Shown in pieces: positions 1 through 7,436 of a stretch of DNA of 64,000 nt. A program made the position numbers and the translations under genes. Positions within the stretch are counted from its first letter, which is position 1; each line of letters begins with the position of its first letter. The DNA is taken from the NCBI RefSeq assembly GCF_002741105.1, contig NZ_NIQU01000004.1, forward strand, positions 372,061 to 436,060. The letters are read 5' to 3'. Source of the DNA: Pseudomonas sediminis (GTDB lineage Bacteria; Pseudomonadota; Gammaproteobacteria; Pseudomonadales; Pseudomonadaceae). The notes under the pieces were generated by a model. That model was not told the origin of the DNA. It worked only from the letters and a program-made list of their open reading frames with translations, and made no database searches.

Positions 1-107
1 GCGGTGGCGAGCAGGCGGAAGGCGTTTTCCACCACCGCGAGGCTGTCGGTGTCGAGGCCGACGCAGTCGCGCAGGTCAGCCTGGTTGAGAATCAGGGTCT
101 TGGCCAT
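1..107 (-). CDS. eutC: Ectoine utilization protein EutC (cyclodeaminase family), N-terminal fragment
   Basis: Only the first 35 codons are inside the window; the gene runs off the left edge. The visible protein begins MAKTLILNQADLRDCV, the usual start of the ornithine cyclodeaminase/mu-crystallin family members that sit next to eutB. A GAGG-type ribosome-binding site precedes the ATG. It lies 9 bp downstream of eutB on the same strand, so the two are probably co-transcribed. In characterised loci EutB and EutC are assigned to hydroxyectoine/ectoine breakdown. The assignment relies on the short N-terminus plus context, because catalytic residues are outside the window. Confidence 0.75.
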   Translation of the reverse strand, partial: MAKTLILNQADLRDCVGLDTDSLAVVENAFRLLAT

Positions 108-116
108 GGAGGCTCC

Positions 117-1088
117 TCAGGCGTCGGCGCCATTGAGCACGCGCAGGTGCTGGTCGATGTCGATGTTGCGGCCGCTGATCACCACCACCACCGGGCCACG
201 CGGTTCGATCAGGCCATCGAGCAAAGCGGCGATGCCGACCGCTGCGGCGCCCTCGACCACCAGCCTTTCTTCGCGGTAGGCGTGGCGGATGCCGCGGGCG
301 ATGGAGGCCTCGTCGAGCAGGTGAACCTGATCGCACAGCTCGCGAGTGATGGAATAGGTGAAGCGGTTGTCCAGGCCGATGCCGCCGCCGAGCGAGTCGG
401 CCAGGGTCGGCAGCTCCTCCACCTCGACTGGCTCACCAGCCTCGAGGCTGGCGTGCATCGCCGCACCCAGTTGCATGCTGATGCCGTGGGTCCGAATGGC
501 CGGGCTGGCCGCCTTGATCGCCAGCGCCACACCGGCGAACAAGCCGCCGCCGGAAAGCGGTACCAGCACTTCGCAGACGTCCGGGCATTGTTCGAGAATC
601 TCCAGGCCCAGGCTGCCCTGGCCGGCGATCACATGCGGGTGGTCGAAGGGTGGGATAAATGCGGCGCCCTGCTCGCGGGCGATACGCAGGGCTTCGAGCT
701 GGGCATCGTCCTGGCTGCGGCCTTTGATAACCACCTCGGCGCCCAACTCGCGAATGGCACGCACCTTGTTCTGCGGCACAAGCTCGGAGAGGCAGACAAT
801 GGCCTTCACGCCCTGCTGCGAGGCGGCGAAGGCAAGCGCACGGCCATGGTTGCCGGTGGAGGCCGTAACCACGCCGAGGCGCTTCTGCTCGGCATCCAGC
901 TGCGCGACCGCGTTGCTCGCGCCGCGCAGCTTGAAACTGCCGGTGGCCTGCTGCGACTCCAGCTTCAACCACACCGGCACACCGGCCAGGCGACTCAGGC
1001 TGGGCGAATGTTCCAGCGGCGTCTGGCGCACCAGGCCGGCAATGCGCTGGCGGGCCTTGAGTAGATCATCGGCGGTGATGGAAGACAT
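117..1088 (-). CDS. eutB: Hydroxyectoine utilization dehydratase EutB (threonine dehydratase-like)
   Basis: A 323-residue fold-type II PLP enzyme. The PLP-binding lysine is K53 in GSFKLRGA, and a glycine-rich phosphate loop (SGGGLFAGVA) lies near residue 178, both typical of serine/threonine dehydratases. In ectoine-degrading bacteria EutB is thought to act on the hydroxyectoine side of the pathway, feeding EutC and later steps toward aspartate. Its position beside eutC, a MocR regulator and an ehu transporter favours EutB over biosynthetic IlvA, which is longer and has a regulatory domain missing here. A candidate regulator site lies about 60 bp upstream of the start. Confidence 0.88.
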   Translation of the reverse strand: MSSITADDLLKARQRIAGLVRQTPLEHSPSLSRLAGVPVWLKLESQQATGSFKLRGASNAVAQLDAEQKRLGVVTASTGNHGRALAFAASQQGVKAIVCLSELVPQNKVRAIRELGAEVVIKGRSQDDAQLEALRIAREQGAAFIPPFDHPHVIAGQGSLGLEILEQCPDVCEVLVPLSGGGLFAGVALAIKAASPAIRTHGISMQLGAAMHASLEAGEPVEVEELPTLADSLGGGIGLDNRFTYSITRELCDQVHLLDEASIARGIRHAYREERLVVEGAAAVGIAALLDGLIEPRGPVVVVISGRNIDIDQHLRVLNGADA

Positions 1089-1145
1089 GGCGCACGTTCC
1101 GAGAAGGTGTGCGGCCGAGTGTATGAGCGGGAAATTGAGTGGCTG

Positions 1146-1161
1146 AATGTACTAGGACGAT
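1146..1161 (-). promoter_or_regulatory. Candidate EhuR/EnuR operator upstream of eutB
   Basis: Read toward eutB the site is ATCGTCCTAGTACATT. It matches a site between ehuR and ehuB (ATTGTCCTAGTGCAAT at 2811-2826) at 13 of 16 positions and has the same orientation relative to the downstream catabolic gene. A CTAG core is shared. A common motif before both target operons of one MocR regulator is the expected pattern for its operator; binding is inferred. Confidence 0.5.
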
Positions 1162-1202
1162 TTTTTATCTGGGCGTTTGTACCGTGTGGAAATCGGTGCG
1201 CA

Positions 1203-1350
1203 CGGCGCACCCTACAGCCCCGTCGACCGTAGGGTGCGCCGCGCGCAACAGCTTGTAGCCCTCTCCCGCAAGCGGGAGGGGCTGATCGGCATGATGGGCA
1301 AAATTGTAGGGGCGGCTGGGCGGCATTCCGCTTCAGCCGCGAAGCTCTTC
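1203..1350. repeat. Intergenic inverted repeats / REP-like cluster between eutB and ehuR
   Basis: Three elements stand in line. A perfect 13-bp inverted repeat CGGCGCACCCTAC/GTAGGGTGCGCCG spans 1203-1241. A hairpin built on CTCCCGC/GCGGGAG covers about 1259-1281. A REP-like block from about 1304 to 1350 has GTAGGGGCGGCT and CAGCCGCGAAGCTC. They lie between two minus-strand genes, downstream of ehuR, and may end its transcription. They are of the type scattered through Pseudomonas intergenic DNA. No gene is seen here. Confidence 0.65.
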
Positions 1351-1357
1351 AACAGCG

Positions 1358-2755
1358 CTAAAAATCATGCACCTTAGGGTACTGCTCGAAGACGTCACGC
1401 ACGATCTGCACGCCCTGGCGCATCTTCGCTTCGCTGCATTCGGCGCCGACGCACAGGCGCACCGCGCGCGGCCGTGGCATACCGGGCGGGACGAAGGGAT
1501 CGGGCAAGGTCAGCGCGACGTTGCGCCGGCGCAGTTCGCGCAGCAGGCCGTCGGTTTCCCATCCTTCGGGCACACGCAGCCAGCTGTTGAGCGAATAGGG
1601 GTGGTTGCCGATCAGGTGCTCACCCAGCTCCTGCTCCACCAGCGCCTGCCGGTTGGCCAGCAATTGCCGCTGCAACTGCACCAGATCCTCAGCCTCGCCC
1701 GAGTCGATCCAGCGCGTGGCGATCTCACCGAGCAGCGACGGCGCCATCCAGCTGTTGACCCGCAGAATGCTCTCGGTGCGCAGGGCCAGACGCTTGGGCA
1801 TCACCAGGTAGCCGATCCGCAGACCGGTGAGCACCGACTTGGTCATGCTGGTGCAGTAGAACGACAGCTCCGGCGCGTAATGACTGAGCGGCCGCGTGGC
1901 CTGCTGGCCGGCCAGCAGCGGGCCGTAGACGTCATCCTCGATGATGTACACGCCATAGCGGCGGGCGATCTCGGCGATCTCCCGGCGGCGCTCGTCGGGC
2001 ATCAGTGCGCTGGTCGGGTTGTTCAGGTTCGGCGTGCAGACCAGCGCGGTGATCCGCTCGTTGCCACACATGTCCTCGAAGTGCTCAGGGTTCAGGCCGT
2101 AGCGATCCATCTCCAGGCCCTTGAGGGTGAAGCCGAGCACCTGCGAGCTGCCGATGGCACCGTGATCGGTCAGGCCTTCGCAGAGCACCACGTCATCCGG
2201 GCCAGCAAGCGTGGCTAGGGCGAGGAAGATGGCATGAGCGGCACCGCTGGTCAGCAGCACATCCTCGATGCCGACATCCATGCCCAGGCGCGCCAGCCAG
2301 CGCACCGCGGCCTCGCGCTGATGCTGCATGCCGGCAATCGGGCGGAAGGCATGGATCCACGGCTGGTCCGGCTCCTGCGCCAGCTCCAGGCAGGTCTGTC
2401 GCCACAAGCGGTCGTGATCGGCAGTATGCAGGATGCGCGCGTTGGAGAAGTCCATCAGCGCCTGCTCGGTTTGATCGAGCATGCTGGTGGCCACGCGCTC
2501 GCTGGTGCGCCGTGAGACGAAGCTGCCACGGCCCACCTCGCAGCGCACGCGGCCCTGACGCTCCAACTCCTTGTAGGCGTTGGTCACGGTCTGCACGCTG
2601 ATGCCCAGCGCATCTGAAACCTGACGTTGCGGCGGCAACCGTTGGCCGTCGATCAGGGTACCCTGTTCGATATCGGCGGCGACTGCCTGTACCAGCAGCT
2701 TGTATTTCGATTCGCCCGGGCGAGCGCTGGCCAGGGCCTTCTTCCAGTTGTGCAT
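1358..2755 (-). CDS. ehuR: MocR-family regulator (GntR HTH + aminotransferase-like domain) of ectoine catabolism
   Basis: About 465 residues. An N-terminal GntR winged helix (QRLPPQRQVSDALGISVQTV, roughly residues 40-60) is followed by a class I aminotransferase fold with the PLP lysine in SMTKSVLTG. In the MocR regulator EnuR of other ectoine users, PLP in this domain binds pathway intermediates and lifts repression. The start at 2755 is chosen because GGAGGAG sits 5 bases upstream of ATG CAC AAC; an in-frame TTG at 2773 would place that sequence inside the gene. It faces away from ehuB and shares its 246-bp promoter region, so autoregulation is likely. Confidence 0.85.
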   Translation of the reverse strand: MHNWKKALASARPGESKYKLLVQAVAADIEQGTLIDGQRLPPQRQVSDALGISVQTVTNAYKELERQGRVRCEVGRGSFVSRRTSERVATSMLDQTEQALMDFSNARILHTADHDRLWRQTCLELAQEPDQPWIHAFRPIAGMQHQREAAVRWLARLGMDVGIEDVLLTSGAAHAIFLALATLAGPDDVVLCEGLTDHGAIGSSQVLGFTLKGLEMDRYGLNPEHFEDMCGNERITALVCTPNLNNPTSALMPDERRREIAEIARRYGVYIIEDDVYGPLLAGQQATRPLSHYAPELSFYCTSMTKSVLTGLRIGYLVMPKRLALRTESILRVNSWMAPSLLGEIATRWIDSGEAEDLVQLQRQLLANRQALVEQELGEHLIGNHPYSLNSWLRVPEGWETDGLLRELRRRNVALTLPDPFVPPGMPRPRAVRLCVGAECSEAKMRQGVQIVRDVFEQYPKVHDF

Positions 2756-2810
2756 CGATGGCTCCTCCGGCAACTGCGTTCAAGCATCCCGCGTGAGGCG
2801 TTACGATTCA

Positions 2811-2826
2811 ATTGTCCTAGTGCAAT
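2811..2826 (+). promoter_or_regulatory. Candidate EhuR/EnuR operator in the ehuR-ehuB divergent promoter
   Basis: ATTGTCCTAGTGCAAT is an imperfect palindrome: arms ATTG/CAAT around a central CTAG. A related copy lies before eutB at 1146-1161. It is 56 bp from the ehuR start and about 175 bp from ehuB. Binding by EhuR is inferred from recurrence and location. Confidence 0.5.
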
Positions 2827-3001
2827 GCCGTAGCCAAAAAAGCCTTTGTATGCTCGGCCCAAGGGTGGAAAACAGTGCCTCAGGCAACTCAAAAGAACAC
2901 CACCCGGCGCAGGCCTACTGCGCACCAACGCTCTTGATTTACCTGCCTCCTAACACAGCACGCCGCCGTTGGCGGACTACAAGAAACAGGAGAACACCAA
3001 G

Positions 3002-3847
3002 ATGAGTAGCGTTATCACCTCCCGCTTCGGCCGCCTCGCACTGGCCGGCGCCCTGCTCACCGGTCTCGCTGCCGGTGCCCAGGCCTCGACCCTGGACAAG
3101 GTCAAGGACAGCAGCAGCGTGCGTATCGGCTACGCCAATGAAACGCCATTCGCCTATACCGCCCTCGACGGCAGCGTCACCGGCGAGTCGCCAGAGATCG
3201 TCAAGAAGATCTTCGAACGCATGGGCGTCGAGAAGATCAACCCGGTGCTCACCGAGTGGGGTTCGCTGATCCCCGGCCTGCGCGCCAGCCGCTTCGACCT
3301 GATCGCCGCCGGCATGTACATCACCCCCGAGCGCTGCAAGCAGGTGCTGTTCACCGACCCGCACTACCAGTTGCCCGATACCCTGCTGGTGAAAACCGGC
3401 AACCCGAAGGACCTGCACAGCTACGAGGACATCGCCAAGAGCGGCGCCAAGGTGGCGATCATGTCCGGCACGGTGAACCTCGGTTATGCCCGCAGCGCCG
3501 GCATCACCGATGACCAGATCCTCCAGGTGCCGGATACCACCGCACAGCTGCAGGCCGTACGCGCCGGTCGCGCCGACGCTGCAGTCGGCACTCAGCTGAC
3601 CATGAAAGGTCTGGCCGACAAGGGCGGCGACAGCGTCGAAGCCATCGCCGAATTCAAGGACGATCCAGCCCACACCGGCTATGGTGCCCTGGCCTTCCGC
3701 CCGGAAGACAAGGACCTGCGCGATGCGGTGAATGCCGAGCTGAAAAAGTGGCTGGGCAGCGAAGAGCACCTGGCCACGGTCAAGCCCTTCGGTTTCGACC
3801 AGTCCAACATCACCGACAAGACCGCCGCCGAACTCTGCGGCCAGTAA
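3002..3847 (+). CDS. ehuB: Ectoine/hydroxyectoine ABC transporter substrate-binding protein
   Basis: A 281-residue periplasmic binding protein of the polar amino-acid (SBP_bac_3) family. A Sec signal peptide covers residues 1-28 and ends AQA before STLDKV. The mature part starts with SSVRIGYANETPFAY, the usual first strand of EhuB-like binders. The start is the ATG preceded by CAGGAGAACACC; an in-frame upstream codon at 2969 would spoil the signal peptide. It heads the ehuBCDA operon and would deliver ectoines to EhuCD. The downstream permeases and ATPase and the divergent MocR gene support the ectoine assignment over a general amino-acid transporter. Confidence 0.88.
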   Translation: MSSVITSRFGRLALAGALLTGLAAGAQASTLDKVKDSSSVRIGYANETPFAYTALDGSVTGESPEIVKKIFERMGVEKINPVLTEWGSLIPGLRASRFDLIAAGMYITPERCKQVLFTDPHYQLPDTLLVKTGNPKDLHSYEDIAKSGAKVAIMSGTVNLGYARSAGITDDQILQVPDTTAQLQAVRAGRADAAVGTQLTMKGLADKGGDSVEAIAEFKDDPAHTGYGALAFRPEDKDLRDAVNAELKKWLGSEEHLATVKPFGFDQSNITDKTAAELCGQ

Positions 3848-3910
3848 TGAACGGACACGCCGCGCACTCCGGTGAGCGGCGCGCTTTCGTGCATAGAGCG
3901 GTAGACATTC

Positions 3911-4570
3911 ATGACCGATCTTCTTCCCCTGCTGCTGCAAGGCGCCTGGGTCACCGTGCAAGTCACCTTCTGGGGCTCGCTGCTGGCCATCGTCTCGGCT
4001 GTTATCGCCGCCCTCGGCCGGCTGTCGCCCATCGCTCCGCTGCGCTGGCTGGCGATCACCTACATCGAGATCTTCCGTGGCACCTCGCTGCTGGTGCAGC
4101 TGTTCTGGCTGTACTTCGTGCTGCCGATGCCACCGTTCAACGTCGAGATGAGCGCCTTCACCGTGGCCATCGTCGGCCTCGGCCTGCATATCGGCGCCTA
4201 TGGCGCGGAAGTGATGCGCGGTGCCATCCGCTCGGTGGCCAAGGGTCAGTACGAGGCCTGTACCGCGCTGAACATGCGGCCGTCGAAGCGTTTCCTGCGC
4301 ATCATCCTGCCGCAGGCACTGCTGGCAGCGATCCCGCCGGGCACCAACCTGCTGATCGAGTTGCTGAAGAACACCTCGCTGGTGTCGCTGATTACCCTGT
4401 CTGACCTGGCCTTCCGCGCCCGTCAGCTGGATCAGGCGACCTTCATGACCCTGGAGATCTTCGCTCTGGCCCTGGTCCTGTATTTCCTCATGGCCCAGGT
4501 GATCAACCTCGGTATGCGCCTGCTGGAAAAACGCCTGAGCCGTGGCCGGATGCGCGGAGGCCTGCAATGA
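3911..4570 (+). CDS. ehuC: Ectoine/hydroxyectoine ABC transporter permease EhuC
   Basis: A 219-residue inner-membrane permease of the His/Glu/Gln/Arg/opine (HisMQ-like) family. Hydrophobic segments fill most of the protein, the family signature IEIFRGTSLLVQL is near residue 55, and an EAA-loop-like stretch (NMRPSKRFLRIILPQALL) is near 125-145, where the ATPase docks. It follows ehuB by 63 bp and overlaps ehuD by 4 bp (ATGA), so the two permeases are probably translationally coupled and form a heterodimer. Confidence 0.88.
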   Translation: MTDLLPLLLQGAWVTVQVTFWGSLLAIVSAVIAALGRLSPIAPLRWLAITYIEIFRGTSLLVQLFWLYFVLPMPPFNVEMSAFTVAIVGLGLHIGAYGAEVMRGAIRSVAKGQYEACTALNMRPSKRFLRIILPQALLAAIPPGTNLLIELLKNTSLVSLITLSDLAFRARQLDQATFMTLEIFALALVLYFLMAQVINLGMRLLEKRLSRGRMRGGLQ

Positions 4571-5229
4571 ATTTCTTCGACTGGGATTTCGCCCTGAGCA
4601 TCCTCCCGGATTTGCTCAAGGCCTCGCTCAATACCCTGCTGATCACCTTCGCCGGCTTCGCCATTGCCATCGTGCTCGGCCTGCTGCTGGCCATCGCCCG
4701 ACGCAGCAAGCACCTGTGGCTGTCCTGGCCGGTGGCCGGACTGATCGAGTTCATCCGCAGCACGCCGCTGCTGATCCAGGTGTACTTCCTGTTCTACGTG
4801 TTCCCCAACTACGGACTGAACCTCACCGCGCTGCAGGCAGGCATCCTCGGCATCGCCCTGCACTACGCCTGCTACACCGCCGAGGTCTATCGCGCCGGCC
4901 TCGACGCGGTGCCGCGCGGCCAGTGGGAGGCGGTGACAGCGCTGAACATGTCGCCGCTGTCGGCCTATCGGCAGATCATCCTGCCGCAGGCACTGCGGCC
5001 GATCCTGCCGGCGCTGGGCAACTATCTGGTGGCCATGCTCAAGGACACCCCGGTGCTGTCGGCCATCACCGTGGTGGAAATCATGCAACAAGCCAAGAAC
5101 ATCGGCTCGGAGAGCTTCCGCTACCTCGAGCCCATCACCATGGTCGGTCTCTTCTTCCTGCTGCTCAGCCTGGCCCTGGCCTGGTGCGTGCGGCGCGTGG
5201 AAGATCGCCTGGAGGTCACTGCCCGATGA
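4567..5229 (+). CDS. ehuD: Ectoine/hydroxyectoine ABC transporter permease EhuD
   Basis: A 220-residue partner of EhuC with the same family layout: IEFIRSTPLLIQVYFLFYVFP around residues 60-80 and an EAA loop (NMSPLSAYRQIILPQAL) around 140-155. The ATG overlaps the ehuC stop. Its own TGA overlaps a possible early ATG for ehuA. Together with EhuC it forms the transmembrane channel for ectoine import. Confidence 0.88.
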   Translation: MNFFDWDFALSILPDLLKASLNTLLITFAGFAIAIVLGLLLAIARRSKHLWLSWPVAGLIEFIRSTPLLIQVYFLFYVFPNYGLNLTALQAGILGIALHYACYTAEVYRAGLDAVPRGQWEAVTALNMSPLSAYRQIILPQALRPILPALGNYLVAMLKDTPVLSAITVVEIMQQAKNIGSESFRYLEPITMVGLFFLLLSLALAWCVRRVEDRLEVTAR

Positions 5230-5270
5230 CTGCTTTTCTAAACTCTAAAGACGCCGCAGGGAGTTCCTCC

Positions 5271-6050
5271 ATGAACCAGTCCATCGTCCGCTTCACCGAC
5301 GTGACTAAGCGTTACGGCAACCTCACCGTACTCAACAAGCTCAATCTGGATGTCGCTCCCGGCGAGAAGGTGGCGATCATCGGCCCCAGCGGCTCGGGCA
5401 AGTCGACCCTGCTGCGCGCGCTGATGACTCTGGAGAGCATCGACGAAGGCGTAATCGCCGTCGATGACGAGCCGCTGACTCACATGCCCGGTCGCGACGG
5501 CCGCCTGGTGCCGGCCAGCGCCAGCCACCAGCGCAAGGTGCGCGGCAAGATCGGTATGGTATTCCAGAGCTTCAACCTGTTCCCGCACATGTGCGCGCTG
5601 CAGAACGTGATCGAGGCACCGATGCAGGTGCTCGGCATGGGCAGAAAAGAAGCCACCGAACGCGCCGAGGATCTGCTGGCGATGGTCGGCCTGGGCGAAA
5701 AGCTGCGCCATTTCCCATCGCAGCTATCCGGCGGTCAGCAGCAACGCGTGGCCATCGCCCGTGCGCTGGCGATGCGGCCCAAGGTGATGCTGTTCGACGA
5801 GGTGACCTCGGCGCTCGATCCCGAGCTATGCGGCGAAGTGCTCAACGTCATCCGCCGCCTGGGCAGCGAGCACAACCTGACCATGCTGATGGTCACCCAC
5901 CAGATGGGCTTCGCCCGCGAGTTCGCTGACCGCGTGTGCTTCTTCCACCAGGGCTGCATCCATGAACAGGGCACACCGGATCAACTGTTCGGCAACCCGC
6001 AGCAGGAAAGGACGAAGGCGTTTCTCAGCGCGGTGAACGAAGCGCACTGA
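5271..6050 (+). CDS. ehuA: Ectoine/hydroxyectoine ABC transporter ATP-binding protein EhuA
   Basis: About 259 residues with Walker A GPSGSGKST, signature motif LSGGQQQRVAIARAL, Walker B VMLFDEVTSALDPE and the H-loop VTHQMGF: a complete polar amino-acid-type ATPase. Two starts are possible. ATG at 5226 overlaps the ehuD stop (ATGA); ATG at 5271 has GGGAG 7 bases upstream and gives MNQSIVRFTDVTKRYG, the more family-like N-terminus, and is used here. It is the last gene of the importer operon, followed by a REP-like element at about 6098. Confidence 0.87.
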   Translation: MNQSIVRFTDVTKRYGNLTVLNKLNLDVAPGEKVAIIGPSGSGKSTLLRALMTLESIDEGVIAVDDEPLTHMPGRDGRLVPASASHQRKVRGKIGMVFQSFNLFPHMCALQNVIEAPMQVLGMGRKEATERAEDLLAMVGLGEKLRHFPSQLSGGQQQRVAIARALAMRPKVMLFDEVTSALDPELCGEVLNVIRRLGSEHNLTMLMVTHQMGFAREFADRVCFFHQGCIHEQGTPDQLFGNPQQERTKAFLSAVNEAH

Positions 6051-6097
6051 GGCGCACTGTGGGAGGCGGGGAGCAATCAGAGCTCTCTGCCGTTTCC

Positions 6098-6147
6098 GTA
6101 GGAGCGGCTTTAGCCGCGATTTCTCGCGGATGAATCCGATCCTACAG
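6098..6147. repeat. REP-like palindrome downstream of ehuA
   Basis: GTAGGAGCGGCTTTAGCCGCGA followed by a TTCTCGCGGATGAATCCG-type second arm and GATCCTAC is a typical Pseudomonas REP pattern. It lies between the convergent ends of ehuA and the virJ-like gene and could limit read-through. Confidence 0.65.
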
Positions 6148-6181
6148 AATCAGGGCAATCCGTTGGTATGCGTCAGCGAAA

Positions 6182-7435
6182 CTAACGCGGCTGCCGCGCC
6201 TTTATCGCCGCCAGCATCTTCTGCGCCAGCGCGGCGTAGTCACCATCGAAGTGGTGCCCGCCCTTGATCATCAGCTGCTCGCCCGGAGCACCGGCTTCGG
6301 TGCAGCCGCTCTCGGCCGCTTCCTCGCTGCCGTAGATGCAGTACACCTTGGCCGCCGGCACCTTGCGCAGTTCGGGGCCGGTCGGCGCCTCCGCACCATC
6401 CTTGCCGAGCCAGCCGCTGACGGCGATCTCGAAGCTGCCGCTGCGGGCGAAAGCCAGCAGCAGCATGGTATCGACCTGCTGCTGATCACTGGCCGGCAGG
6501 CGGTTGTAGATTGCCGGCAGCACATCGGCACCGAACGAGTAGCCGGCGAGCACGAAGCGCTTTACCTGCCACTTGTCGCGGTACTGCTGCATCAGTCGCG
6601 ACAGGTCGGCGGCGCTCTGTTCCGGGCTCTTGTGCTGCCAGTAGTAACGCAGGGTGTCGATGCCCACCACCGGATAGCCGGCAGCGGCCATGTGTTCGGC
6701 CGAGGCGCGGTCCAGATCGCGCCAGCCACCATCGCCGGAATAGAACAGGGTCAGGGTATCGGCCGGTTGCGCCGAGGGATGCTCGATCACCGGCATCGCC
6801 GCGCCCTGGCCGGCGAGCAAATGCTGCAACTGATCGGTCAGCAGGGTCGGCAGCGGCGTGCCCAACGTACCGATGCGCGGCTCGCCGTTGGCCTGCTCAC
6901 GCAGGAAGCGGGCGTTGTCGTCACCCGGATTGTAATTCCACAGGGCGAGCCAGTGACCGTGCCCCGCCCTTTGGGGCAGCGGCTCGGCGCAATCGGGTTT
7001 GGCCAGGTCGAAGCCGACCGACAGCGCCTGAGCCTGGTCGTCGCTTTGCGCCGCCAGCCAGCGCCAGGCAGAGGCTGCTGCCGGGCCGATACCAGCGACC
7101 AGGGTCGGCGCGCCGCCCAGCGCCTCGCTGGCCTGACTGATCAGCTGCTGTTGCGCCTTGCAGTCGCCCGCAACGAAGGGCAGTTGCAGCAGGCGCAGAT
7201 CGCCCACTTCGGCAAGGCGGCGTAGCGTAGCTTCATCCAGCGCCTGGTCAGCCGGAGCGAGCAGCAGCACACGCTGACGCGCCTCGCCCTGGCTCAGCAA
7301 TTGCGCCGAGGAGCCCTGTATCTGCAGCGTCTCGAACTGCGTGGTGCCACGCATCGACCACCACCAACCCGCCGCCCCTGCAGCCAGGGCAACCACCAAC
7401 AACACGCCACTCAGCGTCCTTGTCGTCCTGCTCAT
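6182..7435 (-). CDS. VirJ/AcvB-like aminoacyl-phosphatidylglycerol hydrolase (PA0919-like)
   Basis: A 417-residue exported protein: an N-terminal hydrophobic anchor (residues 8-27) and a C-terminal VirJ alpha/beta-hydrolase domain. The domain begins at DTLTLFYSGDGGWRDLD and carries the nucleophile motif GYSFGAD plus a late GGHHFDGDY histidine. The start lies 1 bp after the mprF stop, so both are in one operon. In P. aeruginosa the equivalent gene is described as a periplasmic alanyl-PG hydrolase, and Agrobacterium AcvB hydrolyses lysyl-PG. The likely role is turnover of the lipid made by the upstream gene. The substrate here is inferred from this linkage. Confidence 0.82.
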   Translation of the reverse strand: MSRTTRTLSGVLLVVALAAGAAGWWWSMRGTTQFETLQIQGSSAQLLSQGEARQRVLLLAPADQALDEATLRRLAEVGDLRLLQLPFVAGDCKAQQQLISQASEALGGAPTLVAGIGPAAASAWRWLAAQSDDQAQALSVGFDLAKPDCAEPLPQRAGHGHWLALWNYNPGDDNARFLREQANGEPRIGTLGTPLPTLLTDQLQHLLAGQGAAMPVIEHPSAQPADTLTLFYSGDGGWRDLDRASAEHMAAAGYPVVGIDTLRYYWQHKSPEQSAADLSRLMQQYRDKWQVKRFVLAGYSFGADVLPAIYNRLPASDQQQVDTMLLLAFARSGSFEIAVSGWLGKDGAEAPTGPELRKVPAAKVYCIYGSEEAAESGCTEAGAPGEQLMIKGGHHFDGDYAALAQKMLAAIKARQPR

Positions 7436-7436
7436 C

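Noticed and set aside
147..1064. Long plus-strand open frame (305 codons) opposite eutB
   Set aside because: It is the complement of a clearly conserved PLP enzyme; its translation lacks family motifs and reflects high-GC third-position bias.
1203..1281. Possible CRISPR-like or tandem repeat array
   Set aside because: The elements are single inverted repeats and REP-like palindromes without regular spacers, and no cas genes are present.
2939..4567. Minus-strand open frame of 542 codons opposite ehuB and ehuC
   Set aside because: Both plus-strand genes have signal peptide, signature motifs and operon spacing; the antisense product has none.
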